From Zea mays (Eukaryota > Streptophyta > Magnoliopsida > Poales > Poaceae): a DNA stretch of 64,000 nucleotides. The stretch's first letter is position 1; each line of letters starts with the position of its first letter. Made by a program: the position numbers and the translations under genes. Positions 22,572 through 34,618 of this stretch are shown one piece after another. The stretch lies in contig NC_050099.1 of assembly GCF_902167145.1 (NCBI RefSeq), positions 62,266,942 through 62,330,941 of the forward strand, read 5' to 3'. The notes beneath the pieces were generated by a model. That model was not told the DNA's origin. It searched no databases and saw nothing but the letters and a program-made list of their open reading frames with translations.

Positions 22572-23737
22572 TGTCGGAGAGGAAATTCTCCGACCGGGTG
22601 GCGGAATGCACCCGCCCTAAATCCTTAGATGAGGAGGGGCCTAAGCGTTTTGCCTGCTAGATGGAATCGGGAAGAACACAAGAACACACAAGGGTTTAGA
22701 GTGGTTCGGGCCGCCGGAGCGTAATACCCTACTCCACTGTGTGCTGTATTGAGCTTGAGAGCTTGTATGAACACACAAGTGTCTAAGTGAGCTTGAGCCT
22801 AAATTGGGTCTGCCTTGTAACGTCGTGTGCCCTCCCTTTTATAGCTCAAGGGGGCACGTACAAGTATACTGAGCCCCGACATGTGGGCCCAGGGGCAAAA
22901 TGAAAGGAAGTAACTACTGCCTGTAATGCCAGGGTGATCTCCGAGCGCCATAATGTCCATAGTGCATATAGTATTGATACCCCGCGCTACCTCCTCGGTA
23001 ACGCGCGAGTGATGATGAGCATAGTGTATGCCGCAACACGAGTGTACTGCCTGCCAACAGAATGGATAGGCACGCCGCCTGCAGGATGGCCTGGTCGCCG
23101 CTCGTCAGCGGAGTGGACAGGGCTCATTAAATGCTGAGGCGGCACATCGCCTGTCAGTGGAGTGGACATGGCTCATTAAATGCCGAGGCGGCACATCACC
23201 TTCTAGTGGAATGGACAGGCGGTGCGGCTTATCCGCAATAAATGCAGAGGTTGCGTGGCCTAGAGGCCTTACGTTAGGCTCCGCCCGCTGGCTTATGTCA
23301 CGGGCAGTGGGCCACGTGGCAGCATCGGGTCTCCGCCTGAGCGGGGAGCAGAAGCGTACACGGCATGGTCCAAACACGTGTCGGCTTCGGACACCCGCCT
23401 GGTCTTGATTAAGGTCCGGGTATTCTTTGTCCCAGAATCCCGAGACCCTGCTGTGAGTGGGCTGGGCCCCACACAGAGGGGTCCGGTTTGTACCCGTGGA
23501 GGTCCTAGACCTTGCCCGGAGGTCCGATCCGTATATGCAGGGGTCCGGCACTTCCCCATCGGGGTTCGGACCCACTGTTGATACCTTGGAGGATTTTGTC
23601 TTCTCTGGCCACATGGCGGCCCCAGAGCTGTCCACGTGGTGGGGTCGGGTGCTGTTCACCACGCGACTAGAGATAGCCACGCGGGCACCGCGTCTTCATA
23701 CTGTGGTAAGGGGTACCCCTATTTTAGGGTACCGACA
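22572..23737 (-). repeat. LTR of Huck-like element (element 5' LTR)
   Basis: 1166 bp, TGTCGGAGAGG to GGTACCGACA on the plus strand, matching 10838-12027 with scattered substitutions and small indels. ATCAC follows directly as target duplication. Confidence 0.9.
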
Positions 23738-24670
23738 ATCACATATAGAACACATTGACATAATTCAAGGTCGATCCACATTCGCATAGTTAGAAGTCAA
23801 TTAAATATCATCATAAAACTACTAAAGTTCTAAAGTGCAATAGAAGCCTAAGTAACTAAGCTTACCACACTTCTTGCAGTTCGATTATGGCTGACAAAGA
23901 GGTTGTTCGTTCACGAAATCGCGACGTCGCCCTGGCCAGATCCATCTCTATGTGCTTCAACCAACGAAGAAGGTGTCTGGAAGCTTGTAACACATATTTA
24001 GATATCAAACACTAAGTTCTTCATTTGTAACATATAAATGAATACCAGCTCTAAATGAACTAAAGGAAAGTGTGGCGGAGGTGGAGGCGTGGATGCAAGT
24101 GCCGGTGGCAGCATCCCAAAGAGTGGCACTTGGACACCTGTTTGGTGTGCCACTTGCTACAAATCAGATGCAAGTAATTGTTGAGGAAGTACGAAATGAA
24201 ACAAGTTTGTAGTTGTTACGAATAACATAATACTTTAACTTATCAAGAGGAAAGTCTGCTACTGGGCCCATAGGTTCGCTTAGTACTCGTCCTTCTGCCT
24301 TTGGTGCTCAACTTGTTGCATCTACATACTCCACCTGTTGCCTCAATGTTTCTTGTAGTATAGTAATCTCCATGTCCTAGGCGGAGGCGCGAGAATGAGA
24401 CAACTATGAGGATGATGATATAGATTGTCATCTTCGACGTCACTACTCACTAGAGTAAATCGAAGAATCAAATATCTCCAACCTATAATAATGAACCATA
24501 AACTCTTCACAGTCACCTAGAGGGGAGGGGTGAATAGGTGATGACTGTAAAACACAACTTAAAACACAAACTTGGTCCAAATAAAAAGTTAGTGCAAAAA
24601 CATACCAAGACAAAATGACATGCAAGGGACTTACGGATAGTCTCAACCAATGGGATGAGACGTCATCATG
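23738..24670. other. continuation of the CACTA-like host sequence; no gene
   Basis: Resumes the sequence interrupted at 10837 (cacattcacatatag... is shared style on both sides). It contains short frames only, one starting MADKEVVRSRNRDVA at 23887. A maize-repeat-like GGGGAGGGGTGAATAGGTGA occurs at 24521-24540. I could not assign a product. Confidence 0.4.
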
Positions 24671-25050
24671 TGTCACACCCGGATTTAAGAACAAATCTAG
24701 ATGCATCTCATTTGTGCGCCAGGATCAAGTTTCACACATACGATGAATCAGTGTATAGAAACAAATGTCATAATCTTTATTACATAACGAGAATTTCTTA
24801 TAAAATAACTGGAATAAAATAAATTCGAACTAAGATAACTATCTCCTTATGCATGGTTGACTGGGAGACGACGCCTAGATCTCATCGAACTCATCGTAGT
24901 AGTCCTCCTTCGGCGATACCTGCTCTTGACCTAGTGTGATTATAGCAAGGGTGAGCTCCCATATGGTCATTTCTCATCAAATGTGGGTAACAGTGTGTAT
25001 GATCTCACTTATGTTTGGGGCTCAAGTAGTGCATGTCGGTGTTTGGTACT
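24671..25050 (-). repeat. truncated reverse-oriented LTR end (Tekay/Del-like)
   Basis: Begins TGTCACACCCGGATTTAAG, the reverse complement of an LTR end, and follows the same course as the reverse LTR at 32070 (GCATCTCATTTGTGCGCC; GACTGGGAGACG; GGTGAGCTC). Similarity fades by about 25050. No element body is attached. Confidence 0.6.
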
Positions 25051-26333
25051 TGCAACATGCTACGGGGTGTGCCATGTAGCGCTTTTGTGAGGTCGGCGAC
25101 GTCGATCGCAACTCAATGGTACATGCAAAGCATGTCAGAGACACAAGCGATTATATAGGTTTCTATTGCAACTTAGAAGCGTAATACCCTACGTCTTGTG
25201 GTTTCTACCTGTGGAACTGTTTGCGCTCGAGTGTTGTGTGTGTATGTTTTTTTCCTATGGTCCCCTCTTTAGCCTTATTCTCGACTTAACAGGAGTTACA
25301 GAAAAATGCCCCGGGTGCACGATCTCCATGTTCTGTCTCATCTGCACCATGTTGCGTCCGGCTACAGTTAACGAGTCGCCCGTCGATTTCCCCGCACACT
25401 GCATGCTCAGGACGCAACCGACTTGTCTCACACCTACGCTTGGACGTTTGTAGTTCCCATCTGATTGAGGCCCGCTAGGCACCTTTTAGGTAGCCCACTA
25501 GTGGCCTTTCGGATGGCCCACAAGACATAACTGATCTATGGTGACCTGGGGCATATCTATCCCCCACAGGCCCCCGAGGCTTAAGCTAGTTTCTGAATAT
25601 AATTGGCTCAAGATTCCCTGAAGTGAATTCTGATTCAGATGGTGAGTTCTTGTTGAGTAGACTGGTTGCTTCCTCTGAGTGGTGCACCCAATGGGTGTAG
25701 CCCCCCGAGCTTTGAGCCAACTTGAGTAGCAATCGACTGGAAGGTCCCAGAGAATTTTCCTTCAATGGATCGCTGTGTTTTCTTTGTACCGAGTTGATTG
25801 AGGATTTGACTAGCTAAAATCCGCTCACTTGTGAATTGCCTAGATGAACCTCACTCTGGTTCGGTTGACTACATTTTTATTGTAGATCGATCAGTTGAAA
25901 ATAACTATCGCTTCATCGACTGAACTTCATTATAGCTTGACTGACTGAAACTCATCTAGTATGAGGGCCTTTTGCAAAAAAAGGAAATTCACCCAATATG
26001 ACATGGAGTACCCGTCCATTTTTTATAAGCATGGCGTAGTGCACCCACCCAATGGGTGTGTTGTCCTGTCTAGTCAACAGCTCTTTGATTTGACATGGAA
26101 TTATGATGTGTATATCTGACCTCTGATGTCATGTTTGCCAGAAATACGTTGTCCCTTGGAACTCTAAAAGGCGCCTTAACTGCCCCTAACTATTTGTTGT
26201 ATGAACGGGATATGAAGTAGGAACCTCTTCTGCCCATAAATATGTGCATCCTTGTTGTTTCCTTTCAATCAGCCGCTGGGTTCTTGAAACCTCTGTCTTC
26301 TCTCCACTTATGAAAAACCCATCCTCTTAACAC
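25051..26333. other. unassigned repeat-like sequence with LTR/promoter-like 3' part
   Basis: No coding region supported. 25540-26330 has an LTR-like texture: repeated CACCCAATGGGTGT (25686, 26044), a CATAAATATGTG TATA-like box near 26236 and a C/T-rich leader, directly before the acidic frame at 26334. It may be the remains of the 5' LTR/leader of the gypsy remnant that follows. Confidence 0.35.
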
Positions 26334-26670
26334 CATGGACGTGATGGGAAGCACAAGAGGTCAAAGAGGTCACCGACCTCCTCATTTGAGTCCTTTGGTG
26401 ACTCGGAGTACTCTAGAGAGGAGTACTTCGAGTCGGACAGCAAGTCCATGGCCCTGCGCTCCCCATTGAGCTCGTCGTCGATGAACACCGACACCTTGAT
26501 GGGGCTCTCCATGGTGGAGCATGCCTACCTCAAGGCCGTGGAGCGCCTAGACCTTGCCGGCTCTGATGAGTCGGATGAGGAGGGGGAGTCCAGCGACGAT
26601 GGCAAGGACGAGGAGGGGGAGTCTAGTGAATCAATTTCCTCCTTTACATTGCCGCTACCACCTAGGTGGT
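26334..26670 (+). pseudogene. unrecognised acidic ORF upstream of gypsy remnant
   Basis: A Ser/Asp/Glu-rich frame (SSMNTDTLMGLS, EHAYLKAVERLDLAG, SDESDEEGESSDDG) ends with TAA at 26670. The first part needs a frame change near 26400. I do not recognise the family. It sits where gag would be expected, but shows no capsid motif or knuckle. It could also be an unrelated fragment joined to pol by deletion. Confidence 0.35.
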
Positions 26671-26699
26671 AAGCGCGATGCTCATCGTGGAGCGATCAA

Positions 26700-28080
26700 A
26701 CGAAGGCCACGTACTCAAGGTACAAAGGCTCATCTACTTCATCAGCGAAGTACTAACCGAGTCCAAGACCTGGTACCCGTAGATCTAGATGTTGCTCGAT
26801 GTAGTTCTCATAGCCAAAAGGAAACTGATTCACTACTTTGATTGACACCCCGTGTCAGAAGTATCTACGGCTCTGCTTGGCGAAATCGTCTGCAATCACG
26901 ATGCATTCAGGTGCATCACAAAGTGGTCTCTCAAGCTCAACGGACTTGACTTAAGCACATCCCTAGGACTGCGATCAAGTCTCAGGCCTTAGCTGACTTC
27001 GTTGTGGAATGGATGGAAGCCCAGGCACTGCCCCCTATCGAGGACCTAGAATATTGGACCATGTACTTTGATGGGTCCTACCTCAAGATGGGTAGCGGTG
27101 CAGGACTAGTCCTCACATTGCCCCAAGGATACAAGCTCCGCTACACTATCTGCCTCCACTTCAACGCAACCAACAACATGGTGAAATACGAGGCCCTCGT
27201 CAACTGACTTCAAATTGCAGCGGAAGTAGGAGCACGACAACTCATGGTGAGACGTGACTCTAAGTTGTTTGTCAACCAAGTCATGAAGGCAATAGAGCCA
27301 CGCTACCTGTGGATGTGCGCATAATATAGCAAAGTACGCAAGTTGGAAGAGAGGTTAAAGGGCTTTGAGCTTCACCAAAGCTATCAGTGTCGAGCTCTCG
27401 ACCATCGCATCTGGGCAAAAACCCATCCTTGACGAGGTCTTCACCTCCGACATACATGAACCCTCCATCAAGATCAAGCAACCAAGGGAAGAGCCTAGTA
27501 AGACGATGGGCAACCAAGTCGACCATGCAGCATAGGCTCAGGGGCTGGTCGCAACGATCGGTCAGTAGGGCTGACACCGACCATTTATCAACAAGCTCTC
27601 TAATAGGATCCTCCTGGAAGACACGAGTGAGGCAAGGCAGTTGTCCCGCAAAGCAACATCCTCTGTGCTCATCGATGGGGAACTTTACAAAAGGAGTGCT
27701 TTAGGGATCAAGCAGAAATGCATCACAGTCGAAGAAGGACGACAATTGCTCGTGGAAGTACATGGAGAGACATGTGGTCGCCACGCCACCCCCAGATCTC
27801 TTGTTGGGAAGGCTTTTAGAAAAGGCTTCTAATGGCCAACGATCATGGCAGATGTCGAGCAAGTCGTCTAGACTTGCGAGGGCTACCGATACTAGGCACG
27901 ACAAATACACATATCAGTGCAAGCCATGCAAACCATCCCCATCACTTGGCCCTTCACGGTCTGGGGGCTGGACTTGGTCGGGCCCCTCAAGAAGGCACCC
28001 AGGGTTCACCCACTTGCTTGTCACGGTGGACAAATTATTTTCTCCCCGTCGCACGAGCGTCCAGGGACAGCATTCGCTGA
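26700..28080 (+). pseudogene. pol: degenerate gypsy pol: RNase H, second RNase H, integrase N-terminus
   Basis: Readable pieces in order: the RT/RNase H connection (LIYFISEVLTESKTWYP; TALLGEIVCNHDAF), the second RNase H ([38 protein letters not shown]), and the integrase zinc-binding region (VEVHGETCGRH; LVGKAFRKGF) and start of the core (ITWPFTVWGLDLVGPLKKA). Several stops and frame changes separate them. Everything after the first integrase Asp is lost. Domain order fits a Tat-like element in plus orientation; gag, protease and most of RT are deleted. Confidence 0.75.
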
Positions 28081-28139
28081 TTCAGATCGAGCAGACCCAG
28101 ACAATTCTCCAGCCAACGCACTCAGGACTGCATTCATCT

Positions 28140-29777
28140 GTGCATCATCAGTAATAGTTTTGCGTCGGGAAGTGGGTCTTTTTCTCCTCATCAGGCAAAC
28201 CTTTGTGTGCAGTGATGATGGCCTCGATTTCATCTAGAGAAGGTTGCACTCTATGGCCTGGGCTCTCGTCTTGAACGGGCGGGTTGGACACAAACTCTGA
28301 AAAGGGACTCTGCAACAACGAAATGGCACGTTAAGGGCACTGCATGTAACAAAACAGAAGTTTGTACAAGTTGGCACTTACTATTGGGGCAAGATTCCAG
28401 GCAGAGTAGGAAGGGGGGCACCGATGTTTGAAATTTTACCCCTCAACATCAAATCAACTCGACTCAGGACATTCTCCTCAGATATCTTCTTGTTGGTAAC
28501 CCGAGAAGGGTCGTTCACGAGATAGAAATTGTACTCCTTTTGCTCTTTATGTTATTCACCCTTATTATTCATCTACTGTGGTTGTGGTACAAACTTTTTT
28601 GAAACGTCTGCCACGACTTAGTTTGAGCGGAATGAGATAGCTTTCACCTCTTTCTCCTTAAAAATATCCATAAATTCTGAAGCTCGTTCTATTAACTGTG
28701 CAAATGTCGTTATCCCGACAGGAGCAAGAGGAATTCGAAATTCATAATGCAATCAAATAGAGACTTGTTTTTTGGGAATAGGCTCCGAACATTGCATCGC
28801 CAAGAGTCTGAATCGAGCAATGAACTCCTGGGCTTTCTCTGTCGGTTCCTGGATGCATTTCCTAAAGTCGTCAGTAGTGACTGACTTCTTTCTTTGGAAG
28901 GACGGAATCCGCCTGAATAAATCGCACATATGCTCCCAGGACTTCACGGAATTAGGAGGCACAGAGGTAGGTATACCAAGAGAAAGCACCCCTGTGTACA
29001 AGTAAGCCGGGTAGATTCTATCCTTCAAAGGCTGGATATTCTTAAAAACGAAGTCAACAATGACAACTTCAGTAGTCAGAACCCTATTCTTTAGTACATA
29101 TATTTCAGCAAGCAAAATCCTGGCCTCAGCAAGCTCCAAGTCAATTGGTACCTCTGTCCAACTAGACGCTCGGACGTTGGGCTGCCTCCCAGAGCGAGCA
29201 GGTAGTGATTTGTGATGGTTCTCCATGGTAAACCACTCGAAGCGTCATCCCTTGATACTATCCTTCAGGGGTATGTCAAGGTACTTAGTTTTCATTCCTC
29301 AGCGAAGCTCCAAGCTGGCGCCACCGACCAACTGATCTTGCCCCCATCCATTCCAGGCCGATAATGGTAAAGGTACTTCCACAAACCAAAATGTGGATAA
29401 ACTCCTAGGAAGGCCTCGCATAGGTGAACAAACATGGCAATTTGAAGCACAGAGTTGGGATTCAGATGAGTCAAGTTGAGAGAATAGAAGTTAAGGAGTC
29501 TACGAAAAAAGGGAGAAATTGGCAAACCCAACCCTCGGATCAGAAAGGGCACGAAAACAACTGCTTCGTGGGTGTCCTCTGTCGAGACAGTAATCCCCCA
29601 CCAGATCCGCCAAGAGCATAACTCTTTGGGCAAAATAACACCGACCTCGATGAGGTGAAGAAGATCAAGTTCTGAGAAAATGGAAGCATAATTACAGTAG
29701 AAAGGGAGTTGGCTGTTGGGACCAATCAGAGGGATATCAGGCATGGCGACCCCCTGTTTCCTCATCTTGGGCGCCAT
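28140..29777 (-). pseudogene. aORF-type protein followed by gag-like segment
   Basis: Reads opposite to the adjacent pol remnant. N-terminal frame (29292-29777): MAPKMRKQGVAMPD, VVFVPFLIRGLGLPISPFFRRLL, SVLQIAMFVHLCEAFLGVYPHF, the grass aORF domain. A second frame (28753-29226) has VIVDFVFKNIQPLKDRIYPAYLY, an aORF C-terminal motif, and then SWEHMCDLFRRIPSF, TEKAQEFIARFRLLAMQC and, past a stop, HYEFRIPL, which resemble a retrotransposon capsid (Retrotrans_gag). A frameshift at about 29230-29290 separates the two. Further decayed coding continues to about 28140. The aORF-plus-gag arrangement is unusual. Confidence 0.6.
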
Positions 29778-30181
29778 CTCGATCTCACAAGCAAGAAGGC
29801 TCAGGAATAGTGCAGGAACGAGTGGGAGCTCGAGAGGCTAGAATGTGGCGGAGGAGAAACAGAGTTAGGGTTCACGCACCAAGAAACCATTGATAGAGAT
29901 ATATGTGCACACGCTAAGTCGGGGCAACATAGCAAGCAAATAACTTAGATCGGCTATTGGCATAATAAAACAGAACGAATTAGCCTATGTTTCCAGCTTG
30001 GACTTCCCGAGTTTTTCAAGAGCCGAAATCACAGAGTCAATGGGGTTCACAGGAGTTGAGTCATCGAACAAAATAGGAAAGCAAAAGCACAATGATCAGT
30101 TCTCGTTCATCAAGGGGAAGAGCATTACAAAGGAAACATGGCCGACTGACTATGAGTTTCCCCTGATATCCTCGTCCTCCG
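29778..30181 (-). other. upstream region of the aORF/gag-like gene
   Basis: No ORF of its own. On the minus strand it would hold the promoter and leader of the preceding gene (GAGATCGAGATGGCGCCC just before the ATG). No clear TATA box was identified. Confidence 0.3.
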
Positions 30182-30271
30182 ACTACAATTTCTACAACAA
30201 CAACAACAACTACTACTACTACTACTACGACTACAACAACTACTACTACAACTACAACTACACTATACTAC
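30182..30271 (+). repeat. trinucleotide microsatellite (AAC/TAC)n
   Basis: About 90 bases of ACA, ACT and AAC triplets in blocks. Its plus-strand translation is only Asn and Tyr, so the 133-codon frame here is not a gene. A GCC/GTC-rich tract follows (30298-30350). Confidence 0.9.
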
Positions 30272-30399
30272 TATTTACGCCAGTGGCACCTTGCCACCGG
30301 CGTTACCGCCGTCGCTGTCGCCGCCCTCGTCGTCGCTCTTGCCCTCGTCTCTTATCCAATTCAGTCTCTTACACCTATCTAAAGGTTAGACTTGATTAA

Positions 30400-30943
30400 C
30401 CCAAATCATTAATACTAGTAAGATAGACTGGTTAGCTAATTTGAACTCTACACCTAAAAAACTTTTTATCACCTAATTCACTAAAATTCTAAATTAGTGC
30501 GATAGACCGGTTCAGCCATGCACTCCTAATAGGTAACATAATCCATCTATTCGAACCTATTGATAAACAAGATTTTGACCTACCTATGTACCCCATCTAC
30601 TATCTTAACTATATGTCCCTAACTCGGATGATCACACCAAACCGAAGGAAACAAGGTCAACCTCGACAAGAAGGATATGAGTAGAACTAGATCTTCAGAT
30701 GAATTAAGGTTCACCATTTTGGATGGAATTTTTTTCTCTTGTCATAACTTACCCTTGCTCTAACCATATCTTATCTTATACCTAAAAGATACTCATGCTT
30801 TCTTAAGAGCACCTGTTAATTAGTACTAAAACATCGATTTTGAACTAACTAAGAAACTAAAAGGTAAACCGCAAACCAAAGTTGTTGCATCCCTTCTCTG
30901 TATTAATCTCGTGCACGAGATTCTCTTTAAGGAGGGTAGTATT
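30400..30943 (+). mobile_element. 3' internal remnant of a Tekay/Del-like element
   Basis: A/T-rich, non-coding. Its end, AATCTCGTGCACGAGATTC then TTTAAGGAGGGTAGTATT, parallels the end of the gag-only element at 52700-52736 (AATCTCAAGGACAAGATTTC, TTTAAGGCGGGTAGGATT). It is the polypurine-containing end of a related element. Confidence 0.55.
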
Positions 30944-32069
30944 TGTAAACCCTGAATAACACCTTAATAAGTTTAGCTAGTTCTTTATTATTTTATAAGA
31001 ATAATAATAGGGATTTCTACGACTTGAGTGATTCAAGAAATAATAATAGAGTTATTTTTATGTGTTTTATTTGTGAAGGATAGTGCCCTTTTAAAATACA
31101 TGTCAAGTAAACACATGAACTTATACATCATGTTGGCATTTATTTGGTTGTGCACTTAATCAGAAATTTTAAGTTTAAAGTTTAACTCAAGTGGAATTTG
31201 AATTTGGAATTTAAAAGTTGAAATAGGGAGAAAAGAAACTAAAAATAAAAATAAAGAAAAGAAAAACATAACCCAAACTCGGGCCAAATCCTTGCATCTA
31301 GCCCAATCCCACTCCTTTTCCTTCCACCCCGCGTGGGCTGTACACTAGCCCAGTCTTGCACGCACGCCAGCCCAACGGGGAGAGCGGCACTGACCGGTGG
31401 GCCCTCCTGGCTGCCACCCGCACCGTTGTGCCTACGCTGAACAACGACCCTAGTGAGCTCAGTCAATAACATGTTGACCCTGAGCGCGAGGCTCCACTAT
31501 TCTACCCGCGCGTGCGGATGAATCACTGGTGTGTGGGCCCTCTCCTGTCAGGTTCATCCTTAAACGAATTTGTTGAGGTGCAGAGCGCAAATCTGGGGTG
31601 GATTTTGCCACGGTCGTCGACACGATTTTGGTGGAGATCTGGTCACAGGCTACAAATACCGAAGTCGCATAGCACCTAGGATGAGCTCGGGTTCACGAAA
31701 TCACCTGTACTCAATTTCTACGAGGAAGAGAGGCTGAGAAGGGGGGGAGAACATGGGCGCCGCCGCAGGGCGTACAACAACTTGGCGATGTTTGGCCCTG
31801 GGAGGTAGCTTTGGGATCCTCCAGTCTGTCGTGGGGCTGGTCGTGGCAGTCGACATCGTCCCGGTGCACCTCGGTGCTGTGAGCTGCTCGTCGGAGTGGG
31901 GCAGGCGCAGCTGAACTCCTCCACACCGTGGCCGGGCACCTCTGCAGCTCCTAGCACCGGTAAGGCTCCCACCTTGTGTTCGCCTCGTCTTCACCAATGC
32001 GTATACCGAGTTTGGGTTAGATTAGAGCATTGGGGCATCGACAATTGCTCGCCATGGTTTCTCGCCACC
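30944..32069 (+). repeat. Tekay/Del-like 3' LTR, truncated
   Basis: Begins TGTAAACCCTGAATAA right after the purine tract. Shares layout with the LTR at 38322 (A-rich first 300 bases, then CGGGCCAAATCC and GC-rich middle, TCACCAATGCG). It stops at 32069, where a reverse-oriented LTR terminus begins, so the 3' two-thirds are missing or displaced. Confidence 0.55.
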
Positions 32070-33600
32070 TGTCACACCCGGATTTAAGGGATAAAGCCGG
32101 GTGCGTCTCATATGTGCGCCAAAGAAGAACATCACATATAATGACAAAGTGTATAGAGATAAATGTCATAAGTATCATTATTACATAGCGGAAGCCTTAC
32201 AAAAATAGATGATAACAATAAAACGAACTAAATAATTATTCCTTGGTGCCATCAAGTCGACTGGGAGACGCCACCTAGATAAGCTCATATTCCTCGTTGT
32301 AGGGCTCCTCTTGGACCACTTGCTCTTCACCTGTGGGGGTTTATATATCCCAAGAGTGAGCTCACAAAAGATCATAGCTCAACAAGTTGTGAGGAATAAT
32401 GTGCATGAACTCACCAAAGGTGGGAATTCATGTGAAGTTTAAGGCTGATCAACAAATAATGGTTAAAGCTGAGCATTGCTTTTAATAAGTTGGTCAAATT
32501 TTTTAGCAGTTACTAAATGTAAGTAAATACCAAACCAGAGTAATAAATAGATCAAATTAATAATAAACCACAATGCGATGCAAATGACAAATTGAATTTA
32601 ATTCCATAAATTAATCATGTGAGGGTCCGAGATGCTCATGACCGTGAGCACGACTGATATACCAGTTTTACACTATGCAGAGGTTACGCATCTTTACCTA
32701 GAAGTCATGTTACCCATCTACCAAGGGATCGCGACTTCCTGTACACATCTACCAAGGAAGTGAGGCAGAGTAACACACGAGGCCTTTATAAAGTTCCACT
32801 AGCTTCAGAAAACCCGCTACAGTTTCTAGGAAGCTCCAATGCAGGGATCCCTCGCCTGACCGCCATCGCAGCAAAATCAACCCAAGGACCTCCCTACACT
32901 GACCACTCCCCTACTGCCCTTGCCCCTTTGGGTAAGGTAGTCATCCACTAGGTTTCCTAATTAGTCAGCCAAGGGCGTCCCATACCACCCTTATGGTAAC
33001 ACTGTTTTCCCAGGTGGTCGCTCCATGTTCCAATTAACATAGTGATCTTATCATGAACAATATAATAAATAACAAACTGTTAATAAAAGCATGATCATGA
33101 ATAATGTGTATCTCAATACCCAAAACCACATAAAAGTAATAGCAGGTACTACCCAAAAATAGCAGGTACATAATTGACCCATGCCAGCGACGATGGGGCA
33201 CGTTGCCCCCAAGCACCGCCCTGAGCCTATCTTCTCCAATTCCTTTCGGATGTTCTTGAGAGCTTCCCTATAACGTAGACAAACATAATTAGCACATAAT
33301 CCATAGAGTTAGAGTTCAAGCAAAAATTCTAACACACATAATATTAGGCATTTGCAACTTGTTCAAACATTTAAACCTCATAGTTTTACCATTTTACCCA
33401 AAGTTGTACTTTATAGCCTTCATTTTAGCCCCTTAGGACTTAATACCTTTAAATTGTTTTCAAGTGAACCTGTGCTCATACTCATATCAAACTAGTTAGT
33501 TCATGTTAGTGCGTTGGACACTTAATCTATGAAACATGTAGAAATGGTTATCTAGCACAATTCCATTTCAGTCCTAAACAGGTAGAAATGGTTATCCAGC
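32070..33600 (-). repeat. reverse-oriented Tekay/Del-like LTR, partial
   Basis: Starts exactly at an LTR terminus (TGTCACACCCGGATTTAAG). It is homologous, in reverse complement, to 40000-41542: for example GATATACCAGTTTTACAC at 32658 mirrors GTGTAAAACTGGTATATC at 40923, and TTAATCATGTGAG mirrors CTCACATGATTAA. The far end has no TTTACA terminus, so it is truncated at about 33500-33700. Confidence 0.7.
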
Positions 33601-34240
33601 AAAATATTTATGCTTATGTAATTTTTCCGTGTGATCTATTAACATTGTTGTTGTGATGTCAATTGCTTATCACTATGTGACATGGAGACATTCCTTACTA
33701 ATATTATTATTTAAAATTATTAAGCAGTGGGAGACAATGTCCTTTTCTATTGTTTTTGTGGTTAGGATTTAAAAAATGACTTTATTTACTTCTATTGAAA
33801 ATGAGTGTTGTGTCCTCAGTTATAATTGACAAATCTGTTGATGAAACCTTTTAAGGAGAACGATCCACCACCAATTGCAATTGCACAGGCAAGTTTTTCA
33901 TGTATATACTTTTACTTATCAACTATTTTCTATATATTTTATATTGATATATATATACATTGTACGTACATTATTTATGTAGGATTTAAGAACGCACAAT
34001 CGATATACATTGTATGTACATTATTTATGTAGGATTTAAGAACACACAATCGGATTTGACATGGTGTGTAGGACACGCGACATACACTAGTCATGTAAAA
34101 TGTATCATCACGAGCAAGCCTGAGGAGCAAGCAAAACTGGTCACAACACTACCACCAAGGAGTGTCACCACACGCAAAGATGTCCAAGAGAGGCTCCTTT
34201 TGGTAAGGCTCTTTTCAAGACTCATGCAAATTTTTTTTTA
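33601..34240. other. A/T-rich unassigned sequence with a 50-bp tandem duplication
   Basis: Two 50-bp copies at 33953-34002 and 34003-34052 differ at two positions. Flanking frames (MKPFKENDPPPIAIAQ; SVTTRKDVQERLLL) are compatible with exon fragments joined by AG/GT-like borders, but I could not assign a protein. Confidence 0.5.
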
Positions 34241-34618
34241 AAAAATCTATCAAACGGAGGCTTCTATGTTGACTTCTCTATAAAAATAGGAAAGACATAT
34301 TTCTAGAAACCGAGCGAAGCCTGGAGCCTAAAAAGTGGCTTCTCTATCTCTCTCTTCTCCTCCTCTCTCTCTCCTGAGGATAGGAGCTTCATTACGACTC
34401 CTTTGATAGGACCCTTGCATCAACAGCTTCAGCTCTAGCTTATCTAAGAAAAATAACTCATTCCTTATTTTCAGACAGAGACTTTAGAGGAGCACCCTAT
34501 TTAGTTGGAAATACAACTCCTCCTATTTTTGCGGGAGAGAGAATGACAAGAGAGAACCAGAGAAGCCTCTTTGTGGGCTCTCGATTTCGCTCAATTTGTG
34601 AGGGTGCCTCTTTCATTA
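34241..34618. other. host sequence of the Helitron insertion; possible small DNA element
   Basis: Contains repeated GCTTCT / AGAAGCC words and a (CT)n run (34343-34377). Similar words resume after the Helitron (36670-36850), suggesting one interrupted repeat. No coding content. Superfamily not determined. Confidence 0.3.

Larger units (their letters stand above)
10838..23737 (-). mobile_element. Huck-like Ty3/gypsy (Tat lineage) retrotransposon, complete but decayed
   Basis: 12.9 kb, in minus orientation. LTRs at 22572-23737 (element 5') and 10838-12027 (element 3') are flanked by perfect 5-bp target duplications ATCAC (10833-10837 and 23738-23742). In element direction: LTR, PBS, gag, protease, RT, RNase H, second (archaeal-type) RNase H, integrase, non-coding repeats, aORF on the opposite strand, LTR. 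Two RNase H domains and an aORF place it in the Tat lineage. The LTR start in element sense (TGTCGGTACCCT) and size suit maize Huck; the name is recalled. Stops and frameshifts occur in every gene. Confidence 0.88.

Noticed and set aside
29998..30399. 133-codon plus frame rich in Asn and Tyr
   Set aside because: Produced by the (AAC/TAC)n microsatellite.
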